In this document: positions 1 through 6,953 of the stretch, piece after piece
Position numbering within the stretch: the stretch's first letter is position 1
Layout: each line of letters starts with the position of its first letter
Assembly (NCBI GenBank): GCA_027484885.1
Contig: JAIXSD010000749.1
Coordinates: forward strand, 1 to 11,444
DNA length: 11,444 bases
Source of the DNA: Rubrivivax sp.
GTDB lineage: Bacteria > Pseudomonadota > Gammaproteobacteria > Burkholderiales > Burkholderiaceae_C
Reading direction: 5' to 3'
The notes under the pieces: model-generated
The model's database searches: none
Told to the model about the DNA's origin: nothing
The model's input: only the letters and a program-made list of their open reading frames with translations
Translations under genes and position numbers: made by a program

Positions 1-1782
1 CAAGGCGATGGCCACCATGCAGGCCTGCTCGGCGCGGCGCAGCAAGAGGGCCAGGCGGCTGAACTTTTCGGCCATGGCGCCCAGGTTGAGGTTGATGGCC
101 ATCAGGCCCAGCCAGAACACCCACAAGAACTGCGGCGCATCGCGCAGATGCCAGCTGCACACCAGGGCGGCGCCCAGCAGCAGGCCGCGCGGCCAGCCCA
201 GCAGGCGGCCGGCTGCCAGGGCGCTGAGCAGCACGAAAAAAAAGTCCCAGAGCGACCAGGCGCCCAGCCAGGAGCCGGCCACGCGGTCCGGCCCGCTGGC
301 GTGCAGCAGGCGCCAGCCGGGGGGCAGGTGCAGGGCGGTGCGGGCCGATTGGAAATCGCCACTCCAGCCGCTGGCCGGCAGGGTCGCGCCGCGGGCCCAG
401 CGGCTCTCTGCCGTGATGTCGGCGGTGCCTTGGCGCACCTCGATGCCATCGGGTTGGGACGATGCCGACGCAGCGCTGGCCGGACCGCGCCGCGTGATCA
501 GCTGATCCTGGCCGTCGAGCTCAGCCCGGCCCAGGGCGCCCGGCGCGGCCAGCTCCAAACGGGTGGAGCGGCTCAGCTCGCCCTCGATGCGGTCTTGCGC
601 GGTGTAGCCCTGGCCGTCGAAATCGAGCCAGAGCTGGCGCGTGAGGCGCAGCTGGTCGGGCGCCGGCTCGGGGTTGCCGCGCCGGCTTTGCTTGATCTGC
701 AACGTAGCGCCGGGCGCCATGCGGTAGGCCGGAAAGCTCTGCCAGCTCTCGGGCATGACGGTCTGCTTGGGGTCCACCACGGGCGCGCCTTCCAGGCTGA
801 CCACGCGCAGCTCGTTGTGCGCCGAGAAGGCCCAAACCTCCTCGCCCAGCGGGCTCTCGCCCGGCTTGGCTGCGGCGGCGGGCAGGGTCAGTGCCTGCGT
901 GGGCGCCATGCCGCGGGCCAGCAGCTCCACGGTCCAGCGGCCCGGGCGGGCTTGCACCAGCAGGGCGCCGTCTTCGCGCAGCCGGGCGGGCAGGGCGCTG
1001 CTCAGCGCCTCGGCCACCAGGCCTGGCAGCAGGGCTTGCGGCAGCACCAGCTCACGGGCGCGGCCCGAAACGGCCAGCTCAATGTGGGTGTTGATGCGCA
1101 GGGGCACCTGGTCGTCGATCAGGCGGGCGGTGCGCACGCTCAGGGCCTCGCTGCTTGCGCTGTCCTCGCGGCTGGCCTTGAGCCAGAGCCGGCCCTGGGC
1201 GTCGGGCGTGCGCTTTTGCGCCTGGCCCTCGAGCCAGAAATTGAGCAGGCCCAGGTTGGGCGGCAGCAGCAGGCCTTGCGGCATCTGGGCCCAGGGGATC
1301 TGGCCCTCGATGACATGGCGGCCCGGCTCCAGGCGCACGCTGGGCCGGCCTTGGGCCAGCACCACGGCCAGGGGCTTGCCGGCGCTTTTCACGTCCTGCG
1401 GCCAGAGGCTGGCCTTGCTGTTGCTGGAACCTGGCGCGTCGTCCGCCGCTTCGCCCGGCAGGGGCAGCAGCTGGGCCGCGCCGTAGACCTGCACCTCCAG
1501 CCGGAAGCTGGCGCCACCGGGCCCGGCGCGCAGCTCCAGCCGGGCCGGCCAGAGGCAGTTGCGCAGCTCCGCCTCACCCGGGCGGCCGGCCTGCAGCGGG
1601 CAGAGCTGGCTCTCCTGGCCCTGCAGGGCCCAGGGCAGCCAGTCGCGCAGGGCCGGTGGCAGCTCTTGCGGGCTCAGGGCGCCGGCCGCAGCGGCCCAGG
1701 TGCTGCTGCCGAGCAGCAGCAGGCCCAGCAGGCGCAGCTTCATGCGGCTTCGGGCTTGCGTGATTGGTGATTCAAGGCTCAT
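1..1782 (-). CDS. Large uncharacterised envelope/inner-membrane protein (C-terminus cut by window edge)
   Basis: Reading the minus strand from the ATG at 1782 gives 594 codons without a stop, exactly in phase with position 1, so the gene continues beyond the window. The start is supported by an AGGAG Shine-Dalgarno sequence 7 bases upstream (1790-1794). A second ATG at 1743 would give a tidier signal peptide but has no ribosome site. Residues about 14-33 form a basic-then-leucine-rich signal peptide or anchor. Residues about 35-505 are a hydrophilic, beta-like region rich in Trp, Pro and Leu, presumably periplasmic. From about residue 512 several hydrophobic helices follow (roughly 513-528, 532-546, 552-568, and another near 586). 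It resembles very large uncharacterised membrane proteins I recall from Xanthomonadales and Burkholderiales, but I cannot assign a domain name or reaction. The topology (exported N-terminus, then a membrane block) is inferred from hydropathy. The full protein may be much longer. The gene diverges from rmuC. Confidence 0.8.
   Translation of the reverse strand, partial: MSLESPITQARSRMKLRLLGLLLLGSSTWAAAAGALSPQELPPALRDWLPWALQGQESQLCPLQAGRPGEAELRNCLWPARLELRAGPGGASFRLEVQVYGAAQLLPLPGEAADDAPGSSNSKASLWPQDVKSAGKPLAVVLAQGRPSVRLEPGRHVIEGQIPWAQMPQGLLLPPNLGLLNFWLEGQAQKRTPDAQGRLWLKASREDSASSEALSVRTARLIDDQVPLRINTHIELAVSGRARELVLPQALLPGLVAEALSSALPARLREDGALLVQARPGRWTVELLARGMAPTQALTLPAAAAKPGESPLGEEVWAFSAHNELRVVSLEGAPVVDPKQTVMPESWQSFPAYRMAPGATLQIKQSRRGNPEPAPDQLRLTRQLWLDFDGQGYTAQDRIEGELSRSTRLELAAPGALGRAELDGQDQLITRRGPASAASASSQPDGIEVRQGTADITAESRWARGATLPASGWSGDFQSARTALHLPPGWRLLHASGPDRVAGSWLGAWSLWDFFFVLLSALAAGRLLGWPRGLLLGAALVCSWHLRDAPQFLWVFWLGLMAINLNLGAMAEKFSRLALLLRRAEQACMVAIAL
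236..243 (-). repeat. A8/T8 homopolymer inside a coding sequence
   Basis: Eight consecutive A on the plus strand read as T on the coding strand. They span residues Phe514-Phe516 at the start of the first C-terminal membrane helix of the left-edge gene. The frame is intact here. Runs this long are uncommon in coding DNA of this composition and are prone to slippage, which would truncate the protein in or near the membrane block. Confidence 0.8.
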
Positions 1783-1921
1783 GCCAGCACTCCTGGGCTC
1801 CATCAGAGCGCGCAGCTTAACTGCCTGCTCCCACGGCACACCAGAACGGACAAACCCAGGCGTATGTGCGGCCACCGCCCGTAGCGCGAGCCGCTGCTGC
1901 TGTGGCTGAGACAATGTGGGC
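1783..1921. promoter_or_regulatory. Divergent promoter region between the membrane protein gene and rmuC
   Basis: This 139-bp spacer must hold the start signals for both divergent genes. On the plus strand GACAAT at 1909-1914 resembles a -10 hexamer, but it lies only 7 bases from the rmuC ATG and has no matching -35 box. If real it would give an almost leaderless rmuC mRNA. I see no convincing operator or palindrome. Confidence 0.4.
1790..1794 (-). promoter_or_regulatory. Shine-Dalgarno site of the left-edge membrane protein
   Basis: The minus strand reads AGGAG here, 7 bases before the ATG at 1782. This decides the start over the ATG at 1743, which has no purine-rich site upstream. Confidence 0.7.
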
Positions 1922-3322
1922 ATGAGTCTTGTCGAGTTGCTCTTGCTGTCTTTGTTGGTTTTGATGCTGCTGGCGCTGTTCCTGCTCTGGCGTCAGGGGC
2001 AAGCCAGCCAGGCGGGCGAGCAAGACCCGACCCTGCTGCGCCTGCAGCAGCAGCTCAGCCAGGGCAATGAGCGCCTGGAGCGAGAGCTGCGTGACGAGCT
2101 CAGCCGCAGCAGCGCCGCCACGCGCCAGGAGCTGCAGCAAAGCCTGGCCCGCTTCCAGCAGGCGTTGAGCCAGGGCTTGCAGCAGAGCAACCAGTCCTTG
2201 GGTCTGCAGGCGATCGCCGCCCGTGAGGCGCAGGACGCCGCCGGCCAGCGCCTGGCCGAGCAGCTCGGCCAGCAGCTGCGCGCCCTGGCCCAGACCGTGG
2301 ACCAGCGCCTGGGCCTGATCCAGCAGGACAATGAGAAAAAGCTCGAACAAATGCGCGCCACCGTGGACGAGAAGCTGCACGCCACGCTGGAACAGCGCCT
2401 GGGCGAGAGCTTCAAGCAGGTGGCCGAGCGCCTGGAGCAGGTGCACCAGGGCCTGGGCGAGATGCAGGGGCTGGCGCGCGATGTCGGCTCGCTGAGCCGG
2501 GTGCTGGGCAATGTCAAGACGCGCGGCATCTTTGGCGAGGTGCAGCTGGCCGGCCTGCTGGAGCAGGTGTTCTCGCCTGAGCAGTACGCGGCGAACGTGG
2601 CCACGCTGCCGGGCAGCGCAGAGCGGGTGGAGTTTGCGATCCGCCTGCCCGGCCAGCGCCAGGACGGCCAGCCGCTCTGGCTGCCCATCGACGCCAAGTT
2701 CCCACGCGAGGATTACGAGCGCCTGCTTGATGCCCAGGACCGCGCCGACGCGCCCGCCGCCGAGGCCGCCGCCAAGGCCATCGAGCAGCGCCTGCGGGCC
2801 GAGGCGCGCAGCATCCGCGAGAAGTACATCGCCCCGCCGCACACCACCGATTTCGGCATCCTGTTCCTGCCCACCGAAGGCCTCTACGCCGAGGCCTTGC
2901 GCCGGCCCGGCCTGATGGAGGCGCTGCAGCGCGAACACAAGGTCATGCTGGCCGGCCCGACCACGCTGCTGGCCACGCTGAACAGCCTGCAGATGGGCTT
3001 CCGCACCCTGGCGCTGGAGAAGCGCTCGGCCGAGGTTTGGGAGGTGCTGGGCGCCGTCAAGACCGAGTTCGGCAAGTTTGGCGAGGTGCTGGCCAAGACC
3101 AAGAAAAAGCTGGATGAAGCCAGCCAGACCATCGATGCGGCCGAGACCCGCACGCGGGTGATGACACGCAAGCTCAAGAGCGTGGAGGCGCTGCCGGACG
3201 ATGCCGCCCAGCAGCTGCTGCGCCTGAGCCTGCCGGGGGACGAGGAGCCGCTGAATGGCGGTGGGGACGGTGCCGACGAGGCGCCGCGCGGGGGAGGAGA
3301 ACGACGGCCTTCAGCGGTTTGA
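1922..3322 (+). CDS. rmuC: RmuC family DNA recombination protein
   Basis: This 466-residue protein matches the usual RmuC length (about 475 in E. coli). Residues 1-24 form one hydrophobic N-terminal helix, a likely membrane anchor. Residues about 35-185 are Gln/Glu/Leu-rich coiled coil. The RmuC domain follows to about residue 430 with its signature stretches: RGIFGE at 201-206 with the following Leu-rich helix, PIDAKFP at 255-261, then the Tyr-Ile-Ala-Pro-Pro-His segment, the Thr-Thr-Leu-Leu-Ala-Thr-Leu helix and a basic C-terminal helix. The family is related to restriction-type nucleases, and in E. coli its loss raises inversion between short inverted repeats; the biochemical activity here is inferred. 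ATG 1922 is preferred over the GTG six bases earlier. The ribosome site is weak. The last 20 or so residues are low-complexity Gly/Arg/Glu and overlap the start of the downstream transporter gene, suggesting translational linkage. Confidence 0.93.
   Translation: MSLVELLLLSLLVLMLLALFLLWRQGQASQAGEQDPTLLRLQQQLSQGNERLERELRDELSRSSAATRQELQQSLARFQQALSQGLQQSNQSLGLQAIAAREAQDAAGQRLAEQLGQQLRALAQTVDQRLGLIQQDNEKKLEQMRATVDEKLHATLEQRLGESFKQVAERLEQVHQGLGEMQGLARDVGSLSRVLGNVKTRGIFGEVQLAGLLEQVFSPEQYAANVATLPGSAERVEFAIRLPGQRQDGQPLWLPIDAKFPREDYERLLDAQDRADAPAAEAAAKAIEQRLRAEARSIREKYIAPPHTTDFGILFLPTEGLYAEALRRPGLMEALQREHKVMLAGPTTLLATLNSLQMGFRTLALEKRSAEVWEVLGAVKTEFGKFGEVLAKTKKKLDEASQTIDAAETRTRVMTRKLKSVEALPDDAAQQLLRLSLPGDEEPLNGGGDGADEAPRGGGERRPSAV
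3242..3247 (+). promoter_or_regulatory. Shine-Dalgarno site inside rmuC for the MFS gene
   Basis: GAGGAG lies 7 bases before the ATG at 3255, inside the 3' end of rmuC. It is the reason for choosing the 68-bp overlapping start. A second purine run, GGAGGAG at 3293-3299, has no start codon at a suitable distance in the transporter frame. Confidence 0.55.
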
Positions 3323-4634
3323 AGGCGGAATTCTTCGAAAGCACGATCTTTTGACTCACGACCCCAACTCCACCGATTCCCCCAGCGATCCCCCCAGCGA
3401 TCCCTCCACCGATCCAGACACCCTGGCCCACCGCGCCAGCGCGGCCGCTCTGCGCCGTGCCTTCCCCTGGCTGATCGCCACCCTGATCACCCTGCATGCC
3501 TGCATGGCCAGCACCCGTGTGGCGGCCAGCCTCTGGGTTCTGGATCAGGGCTATGGCGAGTGGACCGTGGGTCTTTTGCTCAGCCTCTTCGCCGTGGCGC
3601 CCATGGCCCTGGCCCTGTGGGCCGGGCGCCAGGCTGACCGTTACGGCTTCCACCGCCCGGTGGGCATTGGTGTCAGCATGGCCTTGTTCGGCGCTTGTGT
3701 GGCCCTGGCCTGGCAGGGCGTCTGGACGATTGCCTTCAGCTGCCTGCTCAGCGGCGGCGCGCTCAGCGTGGCGGCGGTGGCCATCCAGCGCGAGGCCGGG
3801 CTGATGGCCGACGACCCCTCGCAGCTCAAGCGTGTGTTCAGCTGGGTGGCCCTGGGCCCGGCCCTGTCCAACGCGCTGGCGCCTGTGGTGGCCGGGCTGT
3901 TGATCGACCATGTCAGCTTCCGCGCGGCCTTTGCCCTGGCGGCCTTGCTGCCCTTGCTGTGCTGGCTCATGGCCCGGCGCGTGCCGCGCCACCCGCCCAA
4001 AGCCCAGAGCGCGGCTCAACGCGCGCGCCCGGCCTGGGACCTGCTGCGCCAGCCGGCCCTGCGCCAGCTCTTGTTGCTCAATGTGGTGCTGGCCGCCTGC
4101 TGGGATGCACACAGCTTCGTCGTACCGGTGGTGGGCCATGCGCGGGGCCTGAGTGCTTCCAGCATCGGCGTGGTGCTGGGCAGCTTTGCGGTGGCGGCCA
4201 CGGTGGTGCGCCTGGCCATCGTGCGCTTTTCGCAGCATCTCGATGAGCTCAAGGCCTTGCGCAGTGCCATGCTGCTGGCCACCGTGGTGCTGGCCGGTTA
4301 TTACTGGCTGCCGGGTACGGGCGGCTTGATGGCGGGTTCGGCCCTGCTGGGCCTGGCCCTAGGCTCGGTGCAGCCCATGGTGCTGTCCATGCTGCACCAG
4401 GTCACGCCGCATGAACGCCATGGCCAGGCCCTGGGCCTGCGCATGCTGGCCACCAATGGTGCGACCGTGGCCATGCCGGTGGGCTTTGGCCTGTTGGCGG
4501 CGGCCAGCGTGGCGGCGGCACCGATGTGGCTGATGGCCAGTGTGCTGATCCTGGCCCAGCTGCCGGCCCGGGCCTTGAGCCGCCAGCTGGCGCGCGAGCC
4601 CCTGGCTTCGAGTGAAGAGCGCATCCCAGGCTAG
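3255..4634 (+). CDS. Major facilitator superfamily (MFS) transporter
   Basis: The 459-residue product has about 60 N-terminal residues without membrane segments, then twelve hydrophobic helices in the 6+6 MFS pattern. The loop between helices 2 and 3 carries a motif-A-like sequence, AGRQADRYGFHRPVG, corresponding to the conserved Gly-x-x-x-Asp-Arg-x-Gly pattern of proton-driven transporters. A longer cytoplasmic loop with His, Pro and Arg separates helices 6 and 7. It is therefore a predicted inner-membrane secondary transporter, perhaps a drug or metabolite exporter; the substrate cannot be read from sequence. ATG 3255 has a GAGGAG ribosome site at 3242-3247 but overlaps rmuC by 68 bp. The only later in-frame start before the first helix is TTG 3351, with poor upstream signals. 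The first 38 residues look atypical and may not be real protein. Residues 39-54 are an in-frame tandem repeat. The gene is likely co-transcribed with rmuC. Confidence 0.9.
   Translation: MAVGTVPTRRRAGEENDGLQRFEGGILRKHDLLTHDPNSTDSPSDPPSDPSTDPDTLAHRASAAALRRAFPWLIATLITLHACMASTRVAASLWVLDQGYGEWTVGLLLSLFAVAPMALALWAGRQADRYGFHRPVGIGVSMALFGACVALAWQGVWTIAFSCLLSGGALSVAAVAIQREAGLMADDPSQLKRVFSWVALGPALSNALAPVVAGLLIDHVSFRAAFALAALLPLLCWLMARRVPRHPPKAQSAAQRARPAWDLLRQPALRQLLLLNVVLAACWDAHSFVVPVVGHARGLSASSIGVVLGSFAVAATVVRLAIVRFSQHLDELKALRSAMLLATVVLAGYYWLPGTGGLMAGSALLGLALGSVQPMVLSMLHQVTPHERHGQALGLRMLATNGATVAMPVGFGLLAAASVAAAPMWLMASVLILAQLPARALSRQLAREPLASSEERIPG
3369..3416 (+). repeat. Four-unit 12-bp in-frame tandem repeat in the MFS gene
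   Basis: Units are TCCACCGATTCC (3369-3380), CCCAGCGATCCC (3381-3392), CCCAGCGATCCC (3393-3404) and TCCACCGATCCA (3405-3416). The two middle units are identical. Translated, they read STDS, PSDP, PSDP, STDP just before the first membrane helix. Because the period is a multiple of three, copy-number change would preserve the frame. Confidence 0.9.
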
Positions 4635-4642
4635 GGCGAACC

Positions 4643-4648
4643 TATACT
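4643..4648 (+). promoter_or_regulatory. Possible -10 element upstream of the solute-binding gene
   Basis: TATACT sits in the 66-bp gap after the transporter stop and 52 bases before the ATG at 4701. It is a close match to TATAAT and stands out in this GC-rich DNA. No good -35 box is seen 16-18 bases upstream, so activity from this hexamer alone is uncertain. Confidence 0.3.
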
Positions 4649-4683
4649 GGTCCAAACGGCTGCCTCCATGCAAGCGCGGCCGG

Positions 4684-4690
4684 GGAGAGG
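4684..4690 (+). promoter_or_regulatory. Shine-Dalgarno site of the solute-binding gene
   Basis: GGAGAGG lies 10 bases before the ATG at 4701. It favours that start over the in-frame ATG at 4668, which has no purine-rich sequence in front of it. Confidence 0.5.
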
Positions 4691-4700
4691 TGCAGACATC

Positions 4701-5555
4701 ATGGCGACTCCTTGCTCGCCAGGCCGCCGCCGCTTGGCGAGCGCCCTGGTTTTGCTGCCGGTGGGCGCATCCGCGCTGTGGCCCCGGCTTGTGCGAGCGC
4801 AGGCGCTGGACCGTGCGGTGGACTTCCGCATCGCCTTCGAAGACAAGGACAACCCCGACCACACTGGCAGCGGGACCGTGCCGGCCGAGAACCCCGGCAT
4901 CATCGTCGAGATGGTGCAGATGCTGCCGGCCCGCCTGGGCGGCGAGATCCGCGTGCAGCTGCTGCGCCGGCCCTGGGCCCGCTGCCTGGCCGAGCTGGAA
5001 ACCGGTCGGGTGGACGCGATCTTCTCGAGCAGCTTCAAGCCCGAGCGCCTGAAGATTGGCCTCTACCCGATGAAGAACGGTCAGCCCGACCGGGCCCTGC
5101 GCATCGACACCAAGAGCTACAAGCTCTATACACGCGCCGGTGCCGGCCTGGGCTGGGATGGCCAGCGCTTCATCGGGCCCGAGCGGCCGCTGGAGCTGGT
5201 GGCCATGCGCGGCTACGCCATCATCGATGAGCTGCGCAAGCTGCCCGGCGTGAGCGTGACCGAGGTGGACCGCGCCGAAGTCGCGTTTCGCATGCTGCTG
5301 GCCGGGCGTGCCCAGGGCTTTGCCCAGCTCAGCGAAGCAGCCGACCATGTGCTGCGCAAGACACCTGAGTTCGCCCGTGCCATCGTCAAGCTGGAGCCAC
5401 CGCTGATGAGCAAGGACTATTTCCTGCAGATCAGCCACGCCTTCCACGAACGCCACCCCAAGCTTAGCGCCCGCATCTGGCAGGCCCTGGGCGAGATCCG
5501 CCAGAACGAGCAGGAGCGCCTGGTGGCCAAGTACCTGAGGCTGAGCTCGGATTGA
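4701..5555 (+). CDS. Exported solute-binding-like protein (SBP_bac_3 / amino-acid-binding type), orphan
   Basis: The 284-residue product begins with a basic N-terminus (Arg9-Arg10-Arg11), a hydrophobic stretch and a likely signal-peptidase site after RAQA (32-35). The triple Arg could also permit Tat export, though the motif is weak. The mature part is typical of periplasmic binding proteins related to amino-acid-binding family 3. It has an early beta-strand with FRIAFEDKD, a Pro-Gly-Ile-Ile-Val-Glu helix near 64-72, RPWARC at 90-95 followed by a Leu-Glu-x-Gly-Arg-Val-Asp-Ala segment at 99-106, and FKPER at 112-116 before LYPM at 121-124. The Arg-Pro-Trp plus Gly-x-Asp-Ala pattern is common in single-gene family members lacking transport partners. 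No permease, ATPase or sensor kinase is adjacent, so its partner and ligand are unknown. It follows the MFS gene by 66 bp with its own possible -10 site. The ATG at 4701 is chosen over 4668 because of its ribosome site. Confidence 0.8.
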   Translation: MATPCSPGRRRLASALVLLPVGASALWPRLVRAQALDRAVDFRIAFEDKDNPDHTGSGTVPAENPGIIVEMVQMLPARLGGEIRVQLLRRPWARCLAELETGRVDAIFSSSFKPERLKIGLYPMKNGQPDRALRIDTKSYKLYTRAGAGLGWDGQRFIGPERPLELVAMRGYAIIDELRKLPGVSVTEVDRAEVAFRMLLAGRAQGFAQLSEAADHVLRKTPEFARAIVKLEPPLMSKDYFLQISHAFHERHPKLSARIWQALGEIRQNEQERLVAKYLRLSSD

Positions 5556-5573
5556 GGGCGGCGCCGCCGCTCA
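5553..5573. terminator. Perfect GC palindrome between two convergent stop codons (possible bidirectional hairpin)
   Basis: GGCGGCGCCGCC at 5557-5568 is a perfect palindrome. It is flanked by TGAG (5553-5556) and CTCA (5570-5573), which extend the symmetry with one bulged G. Both converging stop codons lie in the flanks. A hairpin could form in either transcript, but there is no T-run, so intrinsic termination is only a possibility. Confidence 0.4.
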
Positions 5574-6839
5574 GCGGGCCTTCTCAGGCTCCGGCTGGCT
5601 GTAGGTGTCGCCGTCGATGAAGAGGTTCTTGAGCTTCTCGTTCCAGGGGTAGCTGATCACGCGGGCGACGCGCCCGTTGTCGTAGCGCAGCTCCAGGGTG
5701 TAGCCCTCGAAGTGGTAGCTGCCGCGGTGCTCGGCGCCGTCGTCGCGGCTGCGCCCGGACTGGGCCACCACGGCCGCGTTGCCGCCGCTGGCGATGCTGC
5801 TGCTGCCCTTGCCGCTGCTGTAGCTGCTGGCCTGGGCGGAGAAGCCCTGGGTGGTGGCGGCCATCATGCCGGAGCCCGACTGGCTGTAGCCCAGGGTCTC
5901 GAAACGGCCATCGGGTTTGAAGATGAAGCTGGTCTTGAAGTAGCTGCCGCCCAGGAACAGGCTGCCGTGGAAGCTGCTCTTGCTGACCACCAGATCCAGC
6001 TTGCGTCCCTTGGCCCAGCCGGGAACGGCAAAGCCGGGTAGGTCCTGCCATTCGCCTGCGGCTTTGCCGGCGCTCGGCGCTTCCTGCATCTCAAAGTCCT
6101 TGCCTTTGGCGCGCCAGCGTTGCCAGCGATCAGCCTCCAGCCGGCGCGAGGCCTGGACGTTCAGGTCGGAGGGCGGCAGCTCGTCGAGCTGGTAGGCCCA
6201 GCCGTCTTTCAGCAGCACGCGGGTTTCGGTGACCCAGGCCATGCTGCCGCCGGCCAGGGTCATGTTGTAGCCGTGCTGCAGCACGGTGACGATGTCGCTG
6301 GGCTGGATGCCTTGGCCGGGCGCGGTGCGCAGCTGGGCCAGGCGCTCCTGGCGTGCTTGCTCGGCCACATCCTTCGCGCTGGGATAGGCCGCCGGGTGCA
6401 GCTTGCGCAGATCCGCCGAGGGCGATTGCAGCAGCTGGGGGAAGCCCACGCAGCTCTGGCTGCTTTGCAGCTGGGCTTGCAACGTGGGGCGCTGGCTCGC
6501 CGCCATCTGGGCGATGGCAGGCAGGTAGCGTGCGGCCGGGCCTTGTTTCAGCGCCGCGTCGATGCGGTCCAGCTCCTGCTGTTCGCGCCAGCGCGACCAG
6601 GCCTGACGCAGGGCTGGGGCCGAGCCCGGCAGCTGCTGCAGGCAGAGCTCCAGGAGGTGCTGGTGGACCAGGCTGCTGGTGTGGACCTTGAGCTGGTCCC
6701 GGACCAGCAGGTTGCTTTCCAGCTCGGCCCCAGGGTCGGCCGCCGCCGCATCGGGGCTGCCGGCCACCAGGGCCAGGGCCAGAATCGGCGCCCAGACGGG
6801 CGCCAGTAACACCTGCTTACCGCTGAAATATTTCGTCAT
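5571..6839 (-). CDS. Secreted protein of unknown function with beta-rich C-terminal domain
   Basis: From the ATG at 6839 the product has 422 residues. A GTG five codons earlier (6854) is possible but has a purine tract too close to it. Residues 1-34 are a signal peptide with a likely cut after AAAA, placing the protein in the periplasm or outside. Residues about 37-175 are helical and Gln/Leu/Arg-rich, with the only two cysteines (66 and 130), which could form a disulfide. A middle segment (about 183-270) alternates Trp-rich strands. The C-terminal part has beta-barrel-like strands (FHGSLFLGGSYF near 290-301, FKPDGRFE at 307-314, GSYHFEGYTLELRYDNG near 373-389). A Ser/Gly/Ala-rich insertion at about 319-363 interrupts it. 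The strand pattern recalls lipocalin-like folds, but I recognise no named family and assign no function. It converges with the solute-binding gene and lies downstream of a lipoprotein gene on the same strand. Confidence 0.8.
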   Translation of the reverse strand: MTKYFSGKQVLLAPVWAPILALALVAGSPDAAAADPGAELESNLLVRDQLKVHTSSLVHQHLLELCLQQLPGSAPALRQAWSRWREQQELDRIDAALKQGPAARYLPAIAQMAASQRPTLQAQLQSSQSCVGFPQLLQSPSADLRKLHPAAYPSAKDVAEQARQERLAQLRTAPGQGIQPSDIVTVLQHGYNMTLAGGSMAWVTETRVLLKDGWAYQLDELPPSDLNVQASRRLEADRWQRWRAKGKDFEMQEAPSAGKAAGEWQDLPGFAVPGWAKGRKLDLVVSKSSFHGSLFLGGSYFKTSFIFKPDGRFETLGYSQSGSGMMAATTQGFSAQASSYSSGKGSSSIASGGNAAVVAQSGRSRDDGAEHRGSYHFEGYTLELRYDNGRVARVISYPWNEKLKNLFIDGDTYSQPEPEKAR

Positions 6840-6897
6840 GTGAGCTGCTTGCACATCCTGCCGGCTCGGCGATGGGCGCGAGTCTAGGCAGGAGCGC

Positions 6898-6943
6898 AGC
6901 GGCTTTCCGCTCCCCCAAAGTAGGGGTTCCGACGAACGGTCGG
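6898..6943 (-). other. Cluster of three small stem-loops after the lipoprotein gene
   Basis: Three inverted repeats follow one another: AGCGG/CCGCT (6898-6902 with 6907-6911), CCCC/GGGG (6913-6916 with 6923-6926) and CCGAC/GTCGG (6929-6933 with 6939-6943). They lie in the 114-bp gap just after the lipoprotein stop codon. None has a T-run, so this may be an mRNA 3'-end stabiliser, a weak attenuator before the next gene, or chance in GC-rich DNA. Confidence 0.4.
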
Positions 6944-6953
6944 CCGGGGTGGC

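Noticed and set aside
148..1770. A 540-codon open frame on the plus strand opposite the left-edge gene
   Set aside because: The product is Ala/Gln/Gly/Arg-rich and featureless. The minus strand gives a signal peptide, membrane helices and a good ribosome site.
1817..2938. A 373-codon minus-strand frame opposite rmuC
   Set aside because: It is antisense to a clear RmuC coiled coil and domain, and its Leu/Gln/Ala repeats are the complement of that coiled coil.
4668..4700. An earlier ATG for the solute-binding protein
   Set aside because: It lacks a ribosome site and would lengthen the N-terminal region of the signal peptide; the ATG at 4701 has GGAGAGG upstream.
3174..5456. Long minus-strand frames (3174-4238 and 4359-5456) opposite the transporter and binding-protein genes
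   Set aside because: Both are His/Gln/Gly-rich with no recognisable domain and span more than one real plus-strand gene.
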